Shown here: piece by piece, positions 1 to 6,381 of the stretch | How positions within the stretch are numbered: the stretch's first letter is position 1 | How the letters are laid out: each line of letters begins with the position of its first letter | Assembly (NCBI GenBank): GCA_023387815.1 | Contig: JAEWHK010000022.1 | Span: 1-13,339 of the forward strand | Source of the DNA: Pseudomonadota bacterium | GTDB taxonomy: Bacteria; Pseudomonadota; Gammaproteobacteria; Burkholderiales; Burkholderiaceae_B | DNA: 13,339 nt | Direction of reading: 5' to 3' | Position numbers and translations under genes: made by a program | The notes under the pieces: model-generated | What the model was told of the DNA's origin: nothing | What the model saw: only the letters and a program-made list of their open reading frames with translations | Database searches by the model: none

Positions 1-69
1 GAATTTGCCACTCTTGCGGTACCCTTCTGTTTGCTGTCCTGCGTTGTGTGTGAAGCAGGAAAGATCGAA

Positions 70-99
70 ACTATAGCAGGGCAAATCGCTCCTTGGCAA
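70..99 (-). promoter_or_regulatory. Possible sigma70 promoter, leftward
   Basis: On the minus strand TTGCCA (94-99) and TATAGT (70-75) are separated by 18 bases, and a TGC directly precedes the -10 box, giving an extended -10 look. It would drive a gene to the left of the window, which is not visible. The boxes are seen in the sequence; promoter activity is inferred. Confidence 0.35.
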
Positions 100-234
100 G
101 CCTCTTCACAGAAAAATTTAACCGACCTGACTTCCAGCCAGTTGGTAAATACCCTAAGCTCATGATTTGATTCAGATTCGCTTTTTTACGACATCAAAAA
201 GAATTTTACGCACAATCATCAGGAGGTGGGATTT

Positions 235-291
235 TTGCAACAAACTGGTCATTGGCCACATCCAGATAGCCCTGAAGAAAGACTCCGCTAA
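235..291 (+). CDS. Tentative 18-residue small ORF with ideal Shine-Dalgarno
   Basis: AGGAGGTG at 221-228 is an eight-base match to the anti-Shine-Dalgarno end of 16S rRNA. It stands 8 bases (counted from AGGAGG) before a TTG codon that opens a reading frame of 18 codons, MQQTGHWPHPDSPEERLR, ending in TAA at 289-291. No larger gene uses this ribosome binding site. The peptide is hydrophilic and resembles no family I know. It could be a leader peptide, a small protein, or chance; the long C-rich non-coding stretch that follows gives no clear downstream partner. Confidence 0.25.
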   Translation: MQQTGHWPHPDSPEERLR

Positions 292-299
292 GTGCAATC

Positions 300-860
300 G
301 AAGCGATATTTATATATGGAGCACCAGAGCAACACAGACAGATACACCCCCCATCTATAACCTAACCCAGTCTGTATAAGCACCCCACTCAGATTCTCCA
401 CAAAGACTTTACATACTGACAGCCCATATAGACGAACTAGATCGCCTCTCCACATTACCTCTCCCGATCAGCTCTCCATATATAGAATCATTAGATTGCC
501 CCTGCCTCTTATCTCAAAATACTGACCTTATTATTGACTATGCGGGTGCACTCTCTATATGAGTCCCGCAGATCAGCTCACCCTATCGCATCCGTTTACA
601 CGTCGTTTATATAAACTCTCTATATAGTCTCAGCAGTTCGCCCCTACTTTTCGCATCCAGATAAACGTTCTTCATCAGCACCCCCATATATACCGTCTAC
701 TTAATACCCTCGTTATAGCCTTCTTACCCCCTCTATAAAGCCTTCCTCTATATGGTCTTCTTATATAGTCTTCCCATATACCCCCGTGTACCATTTGCTG
801 CTCTCCCCCTTTTTCTCCACCGACTCATCTTCTGCCCTTCCCTATTGCATGCGGCGCACA
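300..860 (+). other. Long C-rich, G-poor intergenic region with TATATA words
   Basis: No credible protein gene lies here. In the 300 bases 361-480 and 661-840 I counted about 110 C against 28 G, a strong strand bias unlike the genes in the window. TATA-like words recur, for example near 311, 427, 478, 556, 608, 621, 686, 735, 751, 762 and 777. A + strand RNA from this region would be C-rich and poorly structured, which is what Rho-utilisation sites look like; a minus strand RNA would be purine-rich. The function is unknown. Confidence 0.5.
714..773 (+). repeat. Cluster of degenerate short repeats, TATAWRGYCTTC
   Basis: Four related copies sit close together: TATAGCCTTC (714-723, two bases shorter), TATAAAGCCTTC (734-745), TATATGGTCTTC (749-760) and TATATAGTCTTC (762-773). 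Weaker relatives lie at 621-632 and around 553-565. Spacing is irregular (20, 15 and 13 bases between starts), so this is not a CRISPR array or an exact tandem repeat. It could be a set of protein-binding sites or the remains of slippage in low-complexity DNA. Confidence 0.45.
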
Positions 861-863
861 AGC

Positions 864-869
864 TATAAT
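864..869 (+). promoter_or_regulatory. Consensus -10 box for the LysR gene
   Basis: TATAAT at 864-869 is a perfect -10 hexamer whose last base is 8 bases before the ATG at 878. No convincing -35 box sits at 17 bases spacing; TTGCAT at 845-850 is too close. Transcription would begin at or within a couple of bases of the start codon, so the messenger would be leaderless or nearly so. Confidence 0.5.
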
Positions 870-877
870 CCCCTTAT

Positions 878-1804
878 ATGAATATCCGCTTCCTGGAAAC
901 TTTCGTCCTGCTGGCAGAATTACGCAATTTCCGTATGACGGCCGAGCGGCTGCACACGACGCAGGCCGCCATTTCCAGTCGCATCGCCTCGCTGGAGCAG
1001 GAATTCGGCGTCCGTTTGTTCGATCGCAATGCCCGGGAAGTCTGTCTGACTCCGGACGGCAGCAAGGCGCTGGTGCATGCAGAACGGATGGTAAAGCTGT
1101 TGCGCGACATGAAAGAGGACATGCTGGACCGGCACACTTATGCCGGGGTCATCCGTATCGGTGTCATCGAATCCATTGTCCACAGCTGGTTTCCGGAATT
1201 TCTGGCGCGTCTGCACGAAGAATATCCGCGTCTGAGAATCGAAATTGCCAGTGAAACCACATTTCATCTGACCGAACAACTCAATCGAGGTGCGCTCGAT
1301 CTGGTTCTGCAGGGCAATTCCATGCACGGCTCGCAAATTGATACGCTGGCGCTGGGTCAATTCCCCATGCGCTGGGTGTGTAGTCCGAAGCTGGAAATCG
1401 GCAACGAATTGCTCAGTCTTGCGGATCTGGCCGCGTTTCCCATCGTGAGTTTCGCACGAGAGTCTGAACCTTATGCGGCGATCGAAAGAATGTTTGCAAC
1501 TGCGGGCGATATTTCCCTTCACCTTAACGGTATTTCCTCTGTTGCCACCATGATACGGCTGGTGAGGGACGGCTTCGGCGTCGCCGCGCTGCCACCGGCC
1601 ATTATTCAGCCTGAGCTCAAAGAACGCACATTACAGATGCTGCGTGCCGACACTCCCCTACCTCCGCTGGAATTGCAGGCTGCGTTCCGCTTCAATCAGG
1701 AAAACCCGCTAGCCGAAACCATCGCAAGCATCGCTCAGGACGTGGCCGCCCGTTTTGCCAGCCAGCAGGGACAGGCAATCGCCTGCGCACCGGACCTGCA
1801 ATAA
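878..1804 (+). CDS. LysR-family transcriptional regulator
   Basis: This 308-residue protein has the usual LysR size. Residues 1-60 form the winged helix-turn-helix (FLETFVLLAELRNFRMTAERL, then TTQAAISSRIASLEQEFGVRLFDR), followed by the linker helix. Residues about 90-295 form the periplasmic-binding-protein-like effector domain. The ATG has no Shine-Dalgarno site and follows a TATAAT box by 8 bases, so leaderless translation is likely. It points the same way as the MFS, DUF2848 and amidase genes 330 bases downstream. Most LysR proteins are divergent to their targets, so this same-strand layout is slightly unusual, but control of the cassette is the natural guess. The effector is unknown. Confidence 0.93.
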   Translation: MNIRFLETFVLLAELRNFRMTAERLHTTQAAISSRIASLEQEFGVRLFDRNAREVCLTPDGSKALVHAERMVKLLRDMKEDMLDRHTYAGVIRIGVIESIVHSWFPEFLARLHEEYPRLRIEIASETTFHLTEQLNRGALDLVLQGNSMHGSQIDTLALGQFPMRWVCSPKLEIGNELLSLADLAAFPIVSFARESEPYAAIERMFATAGDISLHLNGISSVATMIRLVRDGFGVAALPPAIIQPELKERTLQMLRADTPLPPLELQAAFRFNQENPLAETIASIAQDVAARFASQQGQAIACAPDLQ

Positions 1805-1825
1805 ATAAATTCACGCCCCTTTCAG

Positions 1826-1842
1826 CTAGGGACTTTCCCTAG
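1826..1842. other. 7-bp hairpin after the LysR gene
   Basis: CTAGGGA and TCCCTAG are perfect complements around a CTT loop, starting 21 bases after the LysR stop codon. No T-run follows, so it is not a standard intrinsic terminator. It could stabilise the 3' end or be a protein-binding palindrome. Confidence 0.4.
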
Positions 1843-1930
1843 GCCTGCCATCTGAACCGAAGAAAAGACAGCATTTATTGCATCTGTCATGGGCCAGGGC
1901 TGCGTCCGCTAACTGATTGATACTAAAGCG

Positions 1931-1971
1931 CTTCATGAGTTTTTCTCTCAACAATAAGAAAGACTCATAAG
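1931..1971. promoter_or_regulatory. Long imperfect inverted repeat between LysR and MFS genes
   Basis: The arms CTTCATGAGTTTTTCT (1931-1946) and AGAAAGACTCATAAG (1957-1971) are complementary except for one bulged base and one mismatch, around a 10-base spacer. It stands upstream of the likely MFS promoter. It could be an operator (ATGAGT/ACTCAT half-sites) or a weak AU-rich terminator for the LysR transcript, as ATTTTG follows. Confidence 0.45.
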
Positions 1972-2003
1972 ATTTTGCAATCACTTCGCCCTACTTTTTC
2001 TTG

Positions 2004-2047
2004 TTGGACAGTAAAAAACCCGCTACCTACACTGCGTGAGTAGTAGC
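2004..2047 (+). promoter_or_regulatory. Candidate promoter of the MFS operon with overlapping dyad
   Basis: TTGGAC (2004-2009) and TACACT (2028-2033) are 18 bases apart, which gives a plausible sigma70 promoter and a leader of roughly 95 bases before the ATG at 2134. An imperfect dyad, GCTACCTAC (2022-2030) and GTAGTAGC (2040-2047), spans the -10 box and the start point. This is where a repressor would bind. The boxes are only moderately close to consensus. Confidence 0.35.
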
Positions 2048-2133
2048 AACCTGATCCTATCCTTTCCCGCCTGGCGTATCAATCATGCCTGACGGCGAAC
2101 ACTTCTTAACCAAAAACTGTAGTTGGAAATACG

Positions 2134-3444
2134 ATGAATAACTCAATGACGGCTACCGCCCCTGAATCTCATCAGGAACCGACGCAACTGAAGGCGACCT
2201 ATACGAAAATCGCGTGGCGCCTGATTCCGTTCCTGGTCTTTTTGTTTATTCTGGCCTGGCTTGACCGCGTCAATGTCGGTTTTGCGAAATTGCAGATGTT
2301 GCAGGACCTGCAATTTAGTGAGGCGGTTTATGGCCTTGGTGCGGGTATCTTCTTTATTGGCTACTTTCTTTTTGAAGTGCCCAGCAACCTCTATCTGGAA
2401 AAAATTGGTGCCCGCAAGACGCTGGCACGTATCACCATTTTGTGGGGTGCTGCCTCTATCGGCATGGCCTTTGTGCAAACGCCCACGCAGTTCTATATCA
2501 TGCGGTTTCTGCTTGGCGCGTTTGAGGCCGGCTTCTTCCCAGGCGTCGTACTTTATCTGACCTACTGGTTCCCTGCTGAATACCGCGCGCGGGTAAATGG
2601 TCTATTCATGACTTCATTTGCGCTGGCTGGTGTCGTTGGCGGCCCCATTGCCGGGCTGATCATGAATGGCATGCAGGACGTCGGTCATCTGGCCAACTGG
2701 CAATGGCTGTTTATTGTCGAAGGCATTCCATCTGTTCTTGCCGGTTTTGTTGTGCTGATGTATTTGCCCGAGAAACCCGTCAACGCCAAATGGCTGACCA
2801 GCGCAGAACAGAAGGCGGTGACCCGTGCTCTTGAAGCCGAGAACTCGCAGACACAAGGCAAACACGTCTCCTTCAAGGATGCGTTCAGCAATTATCGCGT
2901 CTGGTTCTGTGCCGCCGTTTATTTCTGCATCGTGAGTGGCAATGCAACGATTGCATTCTGGACACCGTCCATTATCAAGGACATCGGTATTCAAAACGAT
3001 CTGATGATCGGACTGCTGGCCGCGATTCCCTTTATTGCAGGCACTATTGCCATGATCTGGAATGGCGTGCATTCGGACAAAACCGGCGAACGTCGCTACC
3101 ACTGCGCCGTGGCCACACTCATTGCCTGCGTTGGTTTGGTGGCTACCGGGATGCTGTTGCACAACGCAACCCTGGCGCTCGTTGCGCTCACCGTAGCCTC
3201 TGTCGGTATTCTGGCAGCCTTTCCCGTCTTCTGGTCTCTGCCCGCTGCCTTTCTGGCCGGCACCGCCGCTGCGGGCGGCATTGCGCTAATCAACTCTATC
3301 GGTAACCTGGCGGGCTTTGTCGCGCCATACATGATCGGCACCTTGAAAACCAGCACTGGTTCCCTGGCCTCCGGACTGTATTTTGTGGCAGCGCTGGAAA
3401 TACTGGCTTCCATTCTCGTTGTGGTCTTTATCAAGAAGCGCTGA
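2134..3444 (+). CDS. MFS transporter, anion:cation symporter (ACS) family
   Basis: This 436-residue inner-membrane carrier has the twelve-helix MFS pattern. The WLDRVNVGFAKLQM stretch after helix 1 (about residues 42-55) is typical of the ACS family, which includes phthalate, tartrate, 4-hydroxyphenylacetate and hexuronate permeases. Other family motifs are GYFLFEVPSNL (76-86) and the helix-4 segment RFLLGAFEAGFFPG (124-137), followed by YWFP. A hydrophilic central loop lies near residues 215-255. ACS members usually bring in organic anions with protons. The cargo cannot be read from sequence; the DUF2848 and amidase genes that follow suggest an amide-containing or related organic acid. The start is the first ATG, with a weak upstream GGA. 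Confidence 0.92.
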   Translation: MNNSMTATAPESHQEPTQLKATYTKIAWRLIPFLVFLFILAWLDRVNVGFAKLQMLQDLQFSEAVYGLGAGIFFIGYFLFEVPSNLYLEKIGARKTLARITILWGAASIGMAFVQTPTQFYIMRFLLGAFEAGFFPGVVLYLTYWFPAEYRARVNGLFMTSFALAGVVGGPIAGLIMNGMQDVGHLANWQWLFIVEGIPSVLAGFVVLMYLPEKPVNAKWLTSAEQKAVTRALEAENSQTQGKHVSFKDAFSNYRVWFCAAVYFCIVSGNATIAFWTPSIIKDIGIQNDLMIGLLAAIPFIAGTIAMIWNGVHSDKTGERRYHCAVATLIACVGLVATGMLLHNATLALVALTVASVGILAAFPVFWSLPAAFLAGTAAAGGIALINSIGNLAGFVAPYMIGTLKTSTGSLASGLYFVAALEILASILVVVFIKKR

Positions 3445-3465
3445 TCACCACAATCGCTTCAGCAA

Positions 3466-3493
3466 AGGCATGTGCCACTCATGGTGCATGCCT
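3466..3493 (+). other. 12-bp intercistronic hairpin (MFS/DUF2848)
   Basis: AGGCATG (3466-3472) pairs with CATGCCT (3487-3493), and the stem continues inward with two G-T pairs and three more pairs to a CTCA loop. A T-rich but interrupted stretch follows. In a 79-base gap between co-oriented genes it could partly terminate transcription or protect the upstream mRNA from 3' exonucleases, setting different levels for carrier and enzymes. Confidence 0.5.
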
Positions 3494-3523
3494 GTATTTC
3501 ATTTGTATTAACCGGAGTCTATT

Positions 3524-4207
3524 ATGAAACTGGAATTTTCTATTGCCGATGACGAATCGGCAAATGTCGTTGTGGATATTCAAAATCTGATTATCGCTGG
3601 CTGGGCCGGACGCGATATGAAAGCCATCGAACATCATATTGAAGAGCTGGCCGCATTGGGCGTGCCTCGCCCCAGCGCAGTACCGCTTTACTATCGCGTT
3701 GCGAGCAACCAGCTCACGCAGTCTGCCAATGTACAGGTGCTGGGCAAGGAGTCATCGGGCGAAGTTGAAGTGTTTGTATTCAGCTTGGATGGCAATATGT
3801 ATGTGAGCCTTGCATCGGATCATACAGACCGCAAGCTGGAAGCCTATGGCGTTGCCGAATCCAAACAGGCCTGCGTCAAGCCAGTGGGCACAAGCGCCTG
3901 GCGCTTTGATGACGTCGCTGAATACTGGGACGAAATGGTTATTCGCTCATGGATTCAGGAAAATGGTGAGCAGGTTCTGTATCAGGAAGGCACGCTGGAT
4001 AGCCTGCGCCTGCCTCAGGATTTGATTGAAGGCTACACAGGCGACCAGAAATCCCTGCCAGACGGACACGGTATGATCTGTGGTACCGTGGGTGCCATCG
4101 GCGGCATTCGTCCTTCCACCACATTTGTGATGGAGCTGCATGATCCACGCAAGAACCGCAGTTTGCGTCATACTTACCAGGTTGAAACGCTGCCCGTGGT
4201 TGCCTGA
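3524..4207 (+). CDS. DUF2848 family protein
   Basis: This 227-residue soluble protein matches the DUF2848 pattern as I recall it: VPLYYRVA (53-60) with LTQSA, VLGKESSGEVE (72-82), ASDHTDRKLEAYGVAESKQ (97-115), VLYQEG (151-156), LPDGHGMICGT (178-188) and GGIRPS (193-198). I recall the family as having a fold like fumarylacetoacetate hydrolase, which would suggest a metal-dependent hydrolase, lyase or decarboxylase; no activity is established to my knowledge. The acidic and histidine residues in SSGEVE and SDHTDR are the obvious candidates for metal or substrate contact. CCGGAG lies about 9 bases before the ATG. It sits between an ACS carrier and an amidase, so it probably acts on the imported compound or on its hydrolysis product. 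Confidence 0.85.
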   Translation: MKLEFSIADDESANVVVDIQNLIIAGWAGRDMKAIEHHIEELAALGVPRPSAVPLYYRVASNQLTQSANVQVLGKESSGEVEVFVFSLDGNMYVSLASDHTDRKLEAYGVAESKQACVKPVGTSAWRFDDVAEYWDEMVIRSWIQENGEQVLYQEGTLDSLRLPQDLIEGYTGDQKSLPDGHGMICGTVGAIGGIRPSTTFVMELHDPRKNRSLRHTYQVETLPVVA

Positions 4208-4315
4208 TCATCCGGCCATCGTCAGATAATGCTCTGTACGGTTTTTAGTCCGAGCACTGCAGTCTGAGTATTGAAGTCTCATTTTTTTTGTTTCATTTGT
4301 CATATTGCGTACGTC

Positions 4316-5671
4316 ATGAATCATCCTACACCTGCCAGTCTGTCTTCTCTTTCCCGTCAACTGGACAATGCTGAAACCTCCTCTGCTGAGCTGACGCAAG
4401 CGGCGCTCACACGCGCCGGCGAAGGGGAAGGTCCCAAGGTGTACACCCGCGTGTTTCACGATCAGGCGCTGGCCGCAGCCAACGCCTCTGATACTTTGCG
4501 TAGTGCCGGTATCAAACGATCACCCATTGATGGTCTGCCGATTTCGGTAAAAGACCTTTTTGATATTCAGGGACTGCCCACCACCTCGGGATCGGTGGTG
4601 CTGCGTGACGCGCCGGTGGCGCAGCGCAATGCCGTTATCGTTCAAAGGCTGATCAACGCGGGCGCGGTGATTACGGGCACAACCAATATGACCGAGTTCG
4701 CCTACTCCGGACTGGGTGTGAATCCTCATTACGGCACACCCCGCAATCCATGGGAGCGAACAGAAACGGAAGGACGCATACCTGGCGGATCTTCATCTGG
4801 TGCCGCAGTATCTATCACAGATGGCATGGCGGTAGCAGCGATTGGTTCAGATACAGGCGGTTCTGTCCGGATCCCGTCTGCGCTTTGCGGATTGACAGGC
4901 TTCAAACCCACCGCCAGGCGCGTGTCTCAGGACGGGGTACTGCCGCTATCATTTTCACTGGACGCCATCGGCCCCCTCGCCGCGACTGTCGAGTGTTGTG
5001 AAATACTGGATGCCATCATCAGTGGTGAAGACTACGAACCTGTTGTTGCCCGCTCGCTGAAGGGGTTGCGACTGCTGGCACCCACAAATGCGGTACTTGA
5101 AGGCGCAGATAATCATGTGTCGGCAACCTATGCCGAAACGCTGACTCGCCTCTCTGCAGCGGGCGCCTTAATTATTGAAGAGCCTGTGGCGCCGTTCGAT
5201 GAACTGTCCGAAATCAATGCTCAAGGCGGCCTGGTTGCCGCAGAAGCCTGGGCGTGGCACAGAAAGCTGATTGCAGATAAGGCTGATGGATACGACCCGC
5301 GCGTTGTCTCACGCATCCGTCGCGGTAAAGACATCTCGGCCGCTGACTATATTGATCTTTTGCAGCGTCGTGCCGACTGGATCCAGGCCGTCACACAACA
5401 GCTGGCAAACTTCGACGCCATGGTCATGCCAACCGTTCCCGTTGTTGCACCGACCATTGCCGAGCTGAAAGACGAAGCGGTGTATTTCAAAACCAACGGA
5501 CTGATTCTGCGCAACCCTACCTTTATCAATTTCCTGGATGGCTGCGCGATATCAGTACCCTGCCACGCCCCCGGAACAGGTCCTGTAGGCTTTAGCATTG
5601 CCGCCGCAGCTGGGCAGGACAAAACGGTATTGGCCATCGCTAAAAGTGTAGAAGCGTTGTTGAGGCATTAA
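4316..5671 (+). CDS. Amidase-signature family hydrolase
   Basis: This is a 451-residue enzyme of the amidase-signature family (GatA, FAAH and bacterial amidases), which cleaves carboxamide bonds with a Ser-cisSer-Lys triad. Counted from the ATG, the triad is visible: Lys79 in PISVKDLFD, cis-Ser159 in PGGSSSGAA, nucleophile Ser183 in GSDTGGSVRIPS. Length and motif spacing are normal, so it appears intact. It is not a convincing GatA because no gatB or gatC neighbour is seen and it sits in a catabolic cassette. The frame also allows an earlier TTG at 4271, but the segment it adds (MKSHFFCFICHIAYV) is unlike family N-termini. Neither start has a clear Shine-Dalgarno site. The 108-base gap to the DUF2848 gene has a T-run (about 4282-4289) but only a weak stem, so read-through is likely. 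The substrate is unknown. Confidence 0.9.
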   Translation: MNHPTPASLSSLSRQLDNAETSSAELTQAALTRAGEGEGPKVYTRVFHDQALAAANASDTLRSAGIKRSPIDGLPISVKDLFDIQGLPTTSGSVVLRDAPVAQRNAVIVQRLINAGAVITGTTNMTEFAYSGLGVNPHYGTPRNPWERTETEGRIPGGSSSGAAVSITDGMAVAAIGSDTGGSVRIPSALCGLTGFKPTARRVSQDGVLPLSFSLDAIGPLAATVECCEILDAIISGEDYEPVVARSLKGLRLLAPTNAVLEGADNHVSATYAETLTRLSAAGALIIEEPVAPFDELSEINAQGGLVAAEAWAWHRKLIADKADGYDPRVVSRIRRGKDISAADYIDLLQRRADWIQAVTQQLANFDAMVMPTVPVVAPTIAELKDEAVYFKTNGLILRNPTFINFLDGCAISVPCHAPGTGPVGFSIAAAAGQDKTVLAIAKSVEALLRH

Positions 5672-5673
5672 GC

Positions 5674-5711
5674 GTCCAGCGATAATCTTTGCTTAATATG
5701 GACATTTTTTT
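5674..5711 (+). terminator. Weak candidate terminator after the amidase
   Basis: GTCCA (5674-5678) and TGGAC (5699-5703) can pair across a 20-base loop, and TTTTTTT follows at 5705-5711. The T-run is good and the stem is short. It lies between convergent genes, where a terminator is expected. Confidence 0.3.
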
Positions 5712-5766
5712 CGCTCACACATGACAGTTGTTGACGGTCGTGGCGGTCCGCCTCAGCCTGCCGCAG

Positions 5767-6243
5767 TTACAAAGCCAGCGCGGTGCTTTCCTTGATTTTT
5801 CCCAGCGCAAAGCTGGAGCGCATGTCCACCACAGAGGGATGCTGCATCAGGACATTCATGGCGAAAGCAGAGAATGCGGCCAGGTCCTGTACCTGTACGC
5901 GCAGCAGATAGTCCATGTCGCCAGACATGGAGTGGCATTCAACGACTTCCGGCCAGAGCTGCACATCACGATTGAAATCCTGCATGGGCGCATGGCTGGA
6001 ACCGCTGTGCTTGTTCAGGCGGATGGAAACGAATGCGATAAGCCCGCGGCCGATCTTGTCTGCATCCACCTGGGCGGCGTATCCTTTTATATAACCCTCC
6101 TCTTCAAGGCGCTTGACGCGCCGCAGACAGGGGCTGGGTGAGAGGGCGACTTTGTCGGCCAGGTCCTGATTGCTCAGGCGACCCTGCTTCTGCAATATAT
6201 TCAGAATTTGACGATCTGTTTTATCGAGTGTATTTATTGACAT
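5767..6243 (-). CDS. Lrp/AsnC-family transcriptional regulator
   Basis: This 158-residue protein has the standard Lrp architecture. The N-terminal helix-turn-helix is LDKTDRQILNILQKQGRLSNQDLADKV then LSPSPCLRRVKRLEEEGYIKGY (residues 6-55). The C-terminal RAM effector and oligomerisation domain spans about 65-150 and includes GDMDYLLRV (108-116). The ATG at 6243 is preferred because the protein then opens MSINTLDKTDRQIL as in relatives and GGGGA lies just upstream; an in-frame TTG at 6255 is less likely. It is divergent from the HPPD gene across 138 bases containing AT-rich inverted repeats. Lrp-type proteins often control neighbouring amino-acid catabolism genes in response to that amino acid, so tyrosine- or phenylalanine-responsive control of HPPD is a reasonable inference. 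Confidence 0.93.
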   Translation of the reverse strand: MSINTLDKTDRQILNILQKQGRLSNQDLADKVALSPSPCLRRVKRLEEEGYIKGYAAQVDADKIGRGLIAFVSIRLNKHSGSSHAPMQDFNRDVQLWPEVVECHSMSGDMDYLLRVQVQDLAAFSAFAMNVLMQHPSVVDMRSSFALGKIKESTALAL

Positions 6244-6274
6244 AATATTCCCCAAATAGATCCTGATTCACAAT

Positions 6275-6309
6275 AATAATGCCAGATATCTAATATTTAA
6301 AGCATTATT
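6275..6309. promoter_or_regulatory. AT-rich inverted repeats between lrp-like gene and hppD
   Basis: AATAATGC (6275-6282) and GCATTATT (6302-6309) are perfect complements flanking the palindrome AGATATCT (6284-6291) and AATATT (6292-6297). Lrp proteins bind AT-rich, loosely palindromic DNA in phased sites, so this is the likely operator region for the divergent pair. The repeats are seen; binding is inferred. Confidence 0.45.
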
Positions 6310-6381
6310 TGCAATCGCCTGCCCCGGCATTTTGCATAGAATAAAGCTTTACAGAACAACAATCACCAGGAGCAAAGCAAT

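Noticed and set aside
167..379. 70-residue + strand frame in the left intergenic region
   Set aside because: It starts at a TTG without a ribosome site and resembles no family; the good Shine-Dalgarno at 221-228 serves another frame.
553..785. CRISPR array
   Set aside because: The repeated words are short, degenerate and irregularly spaced, without constant repeats or spacers.
2614..3162. 182-residue minus strand frame
   Set aside because: It is antisense to the MFS gene; low-complexity His/Gly/Asn composition typical of a mirror frame.
4271..4315. TTG start giving the amidase 15 more residues
   Set aside because: The added Phe/Cys-rich stretch is unlike family N-termini, it spans the T-run, and it has no ribosome site.
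5728..6141. 137-residue + strand frame
   Set aside because: It is antisense to the Lrp-family gene, which has clear domain motifs; the product resembles no family.
6309..6342. TTGCAA and TAGAAT as the HPPD promoter
   Set aside because: The boxes are 22 bases apart, too far for a normal sigma70 promoter.
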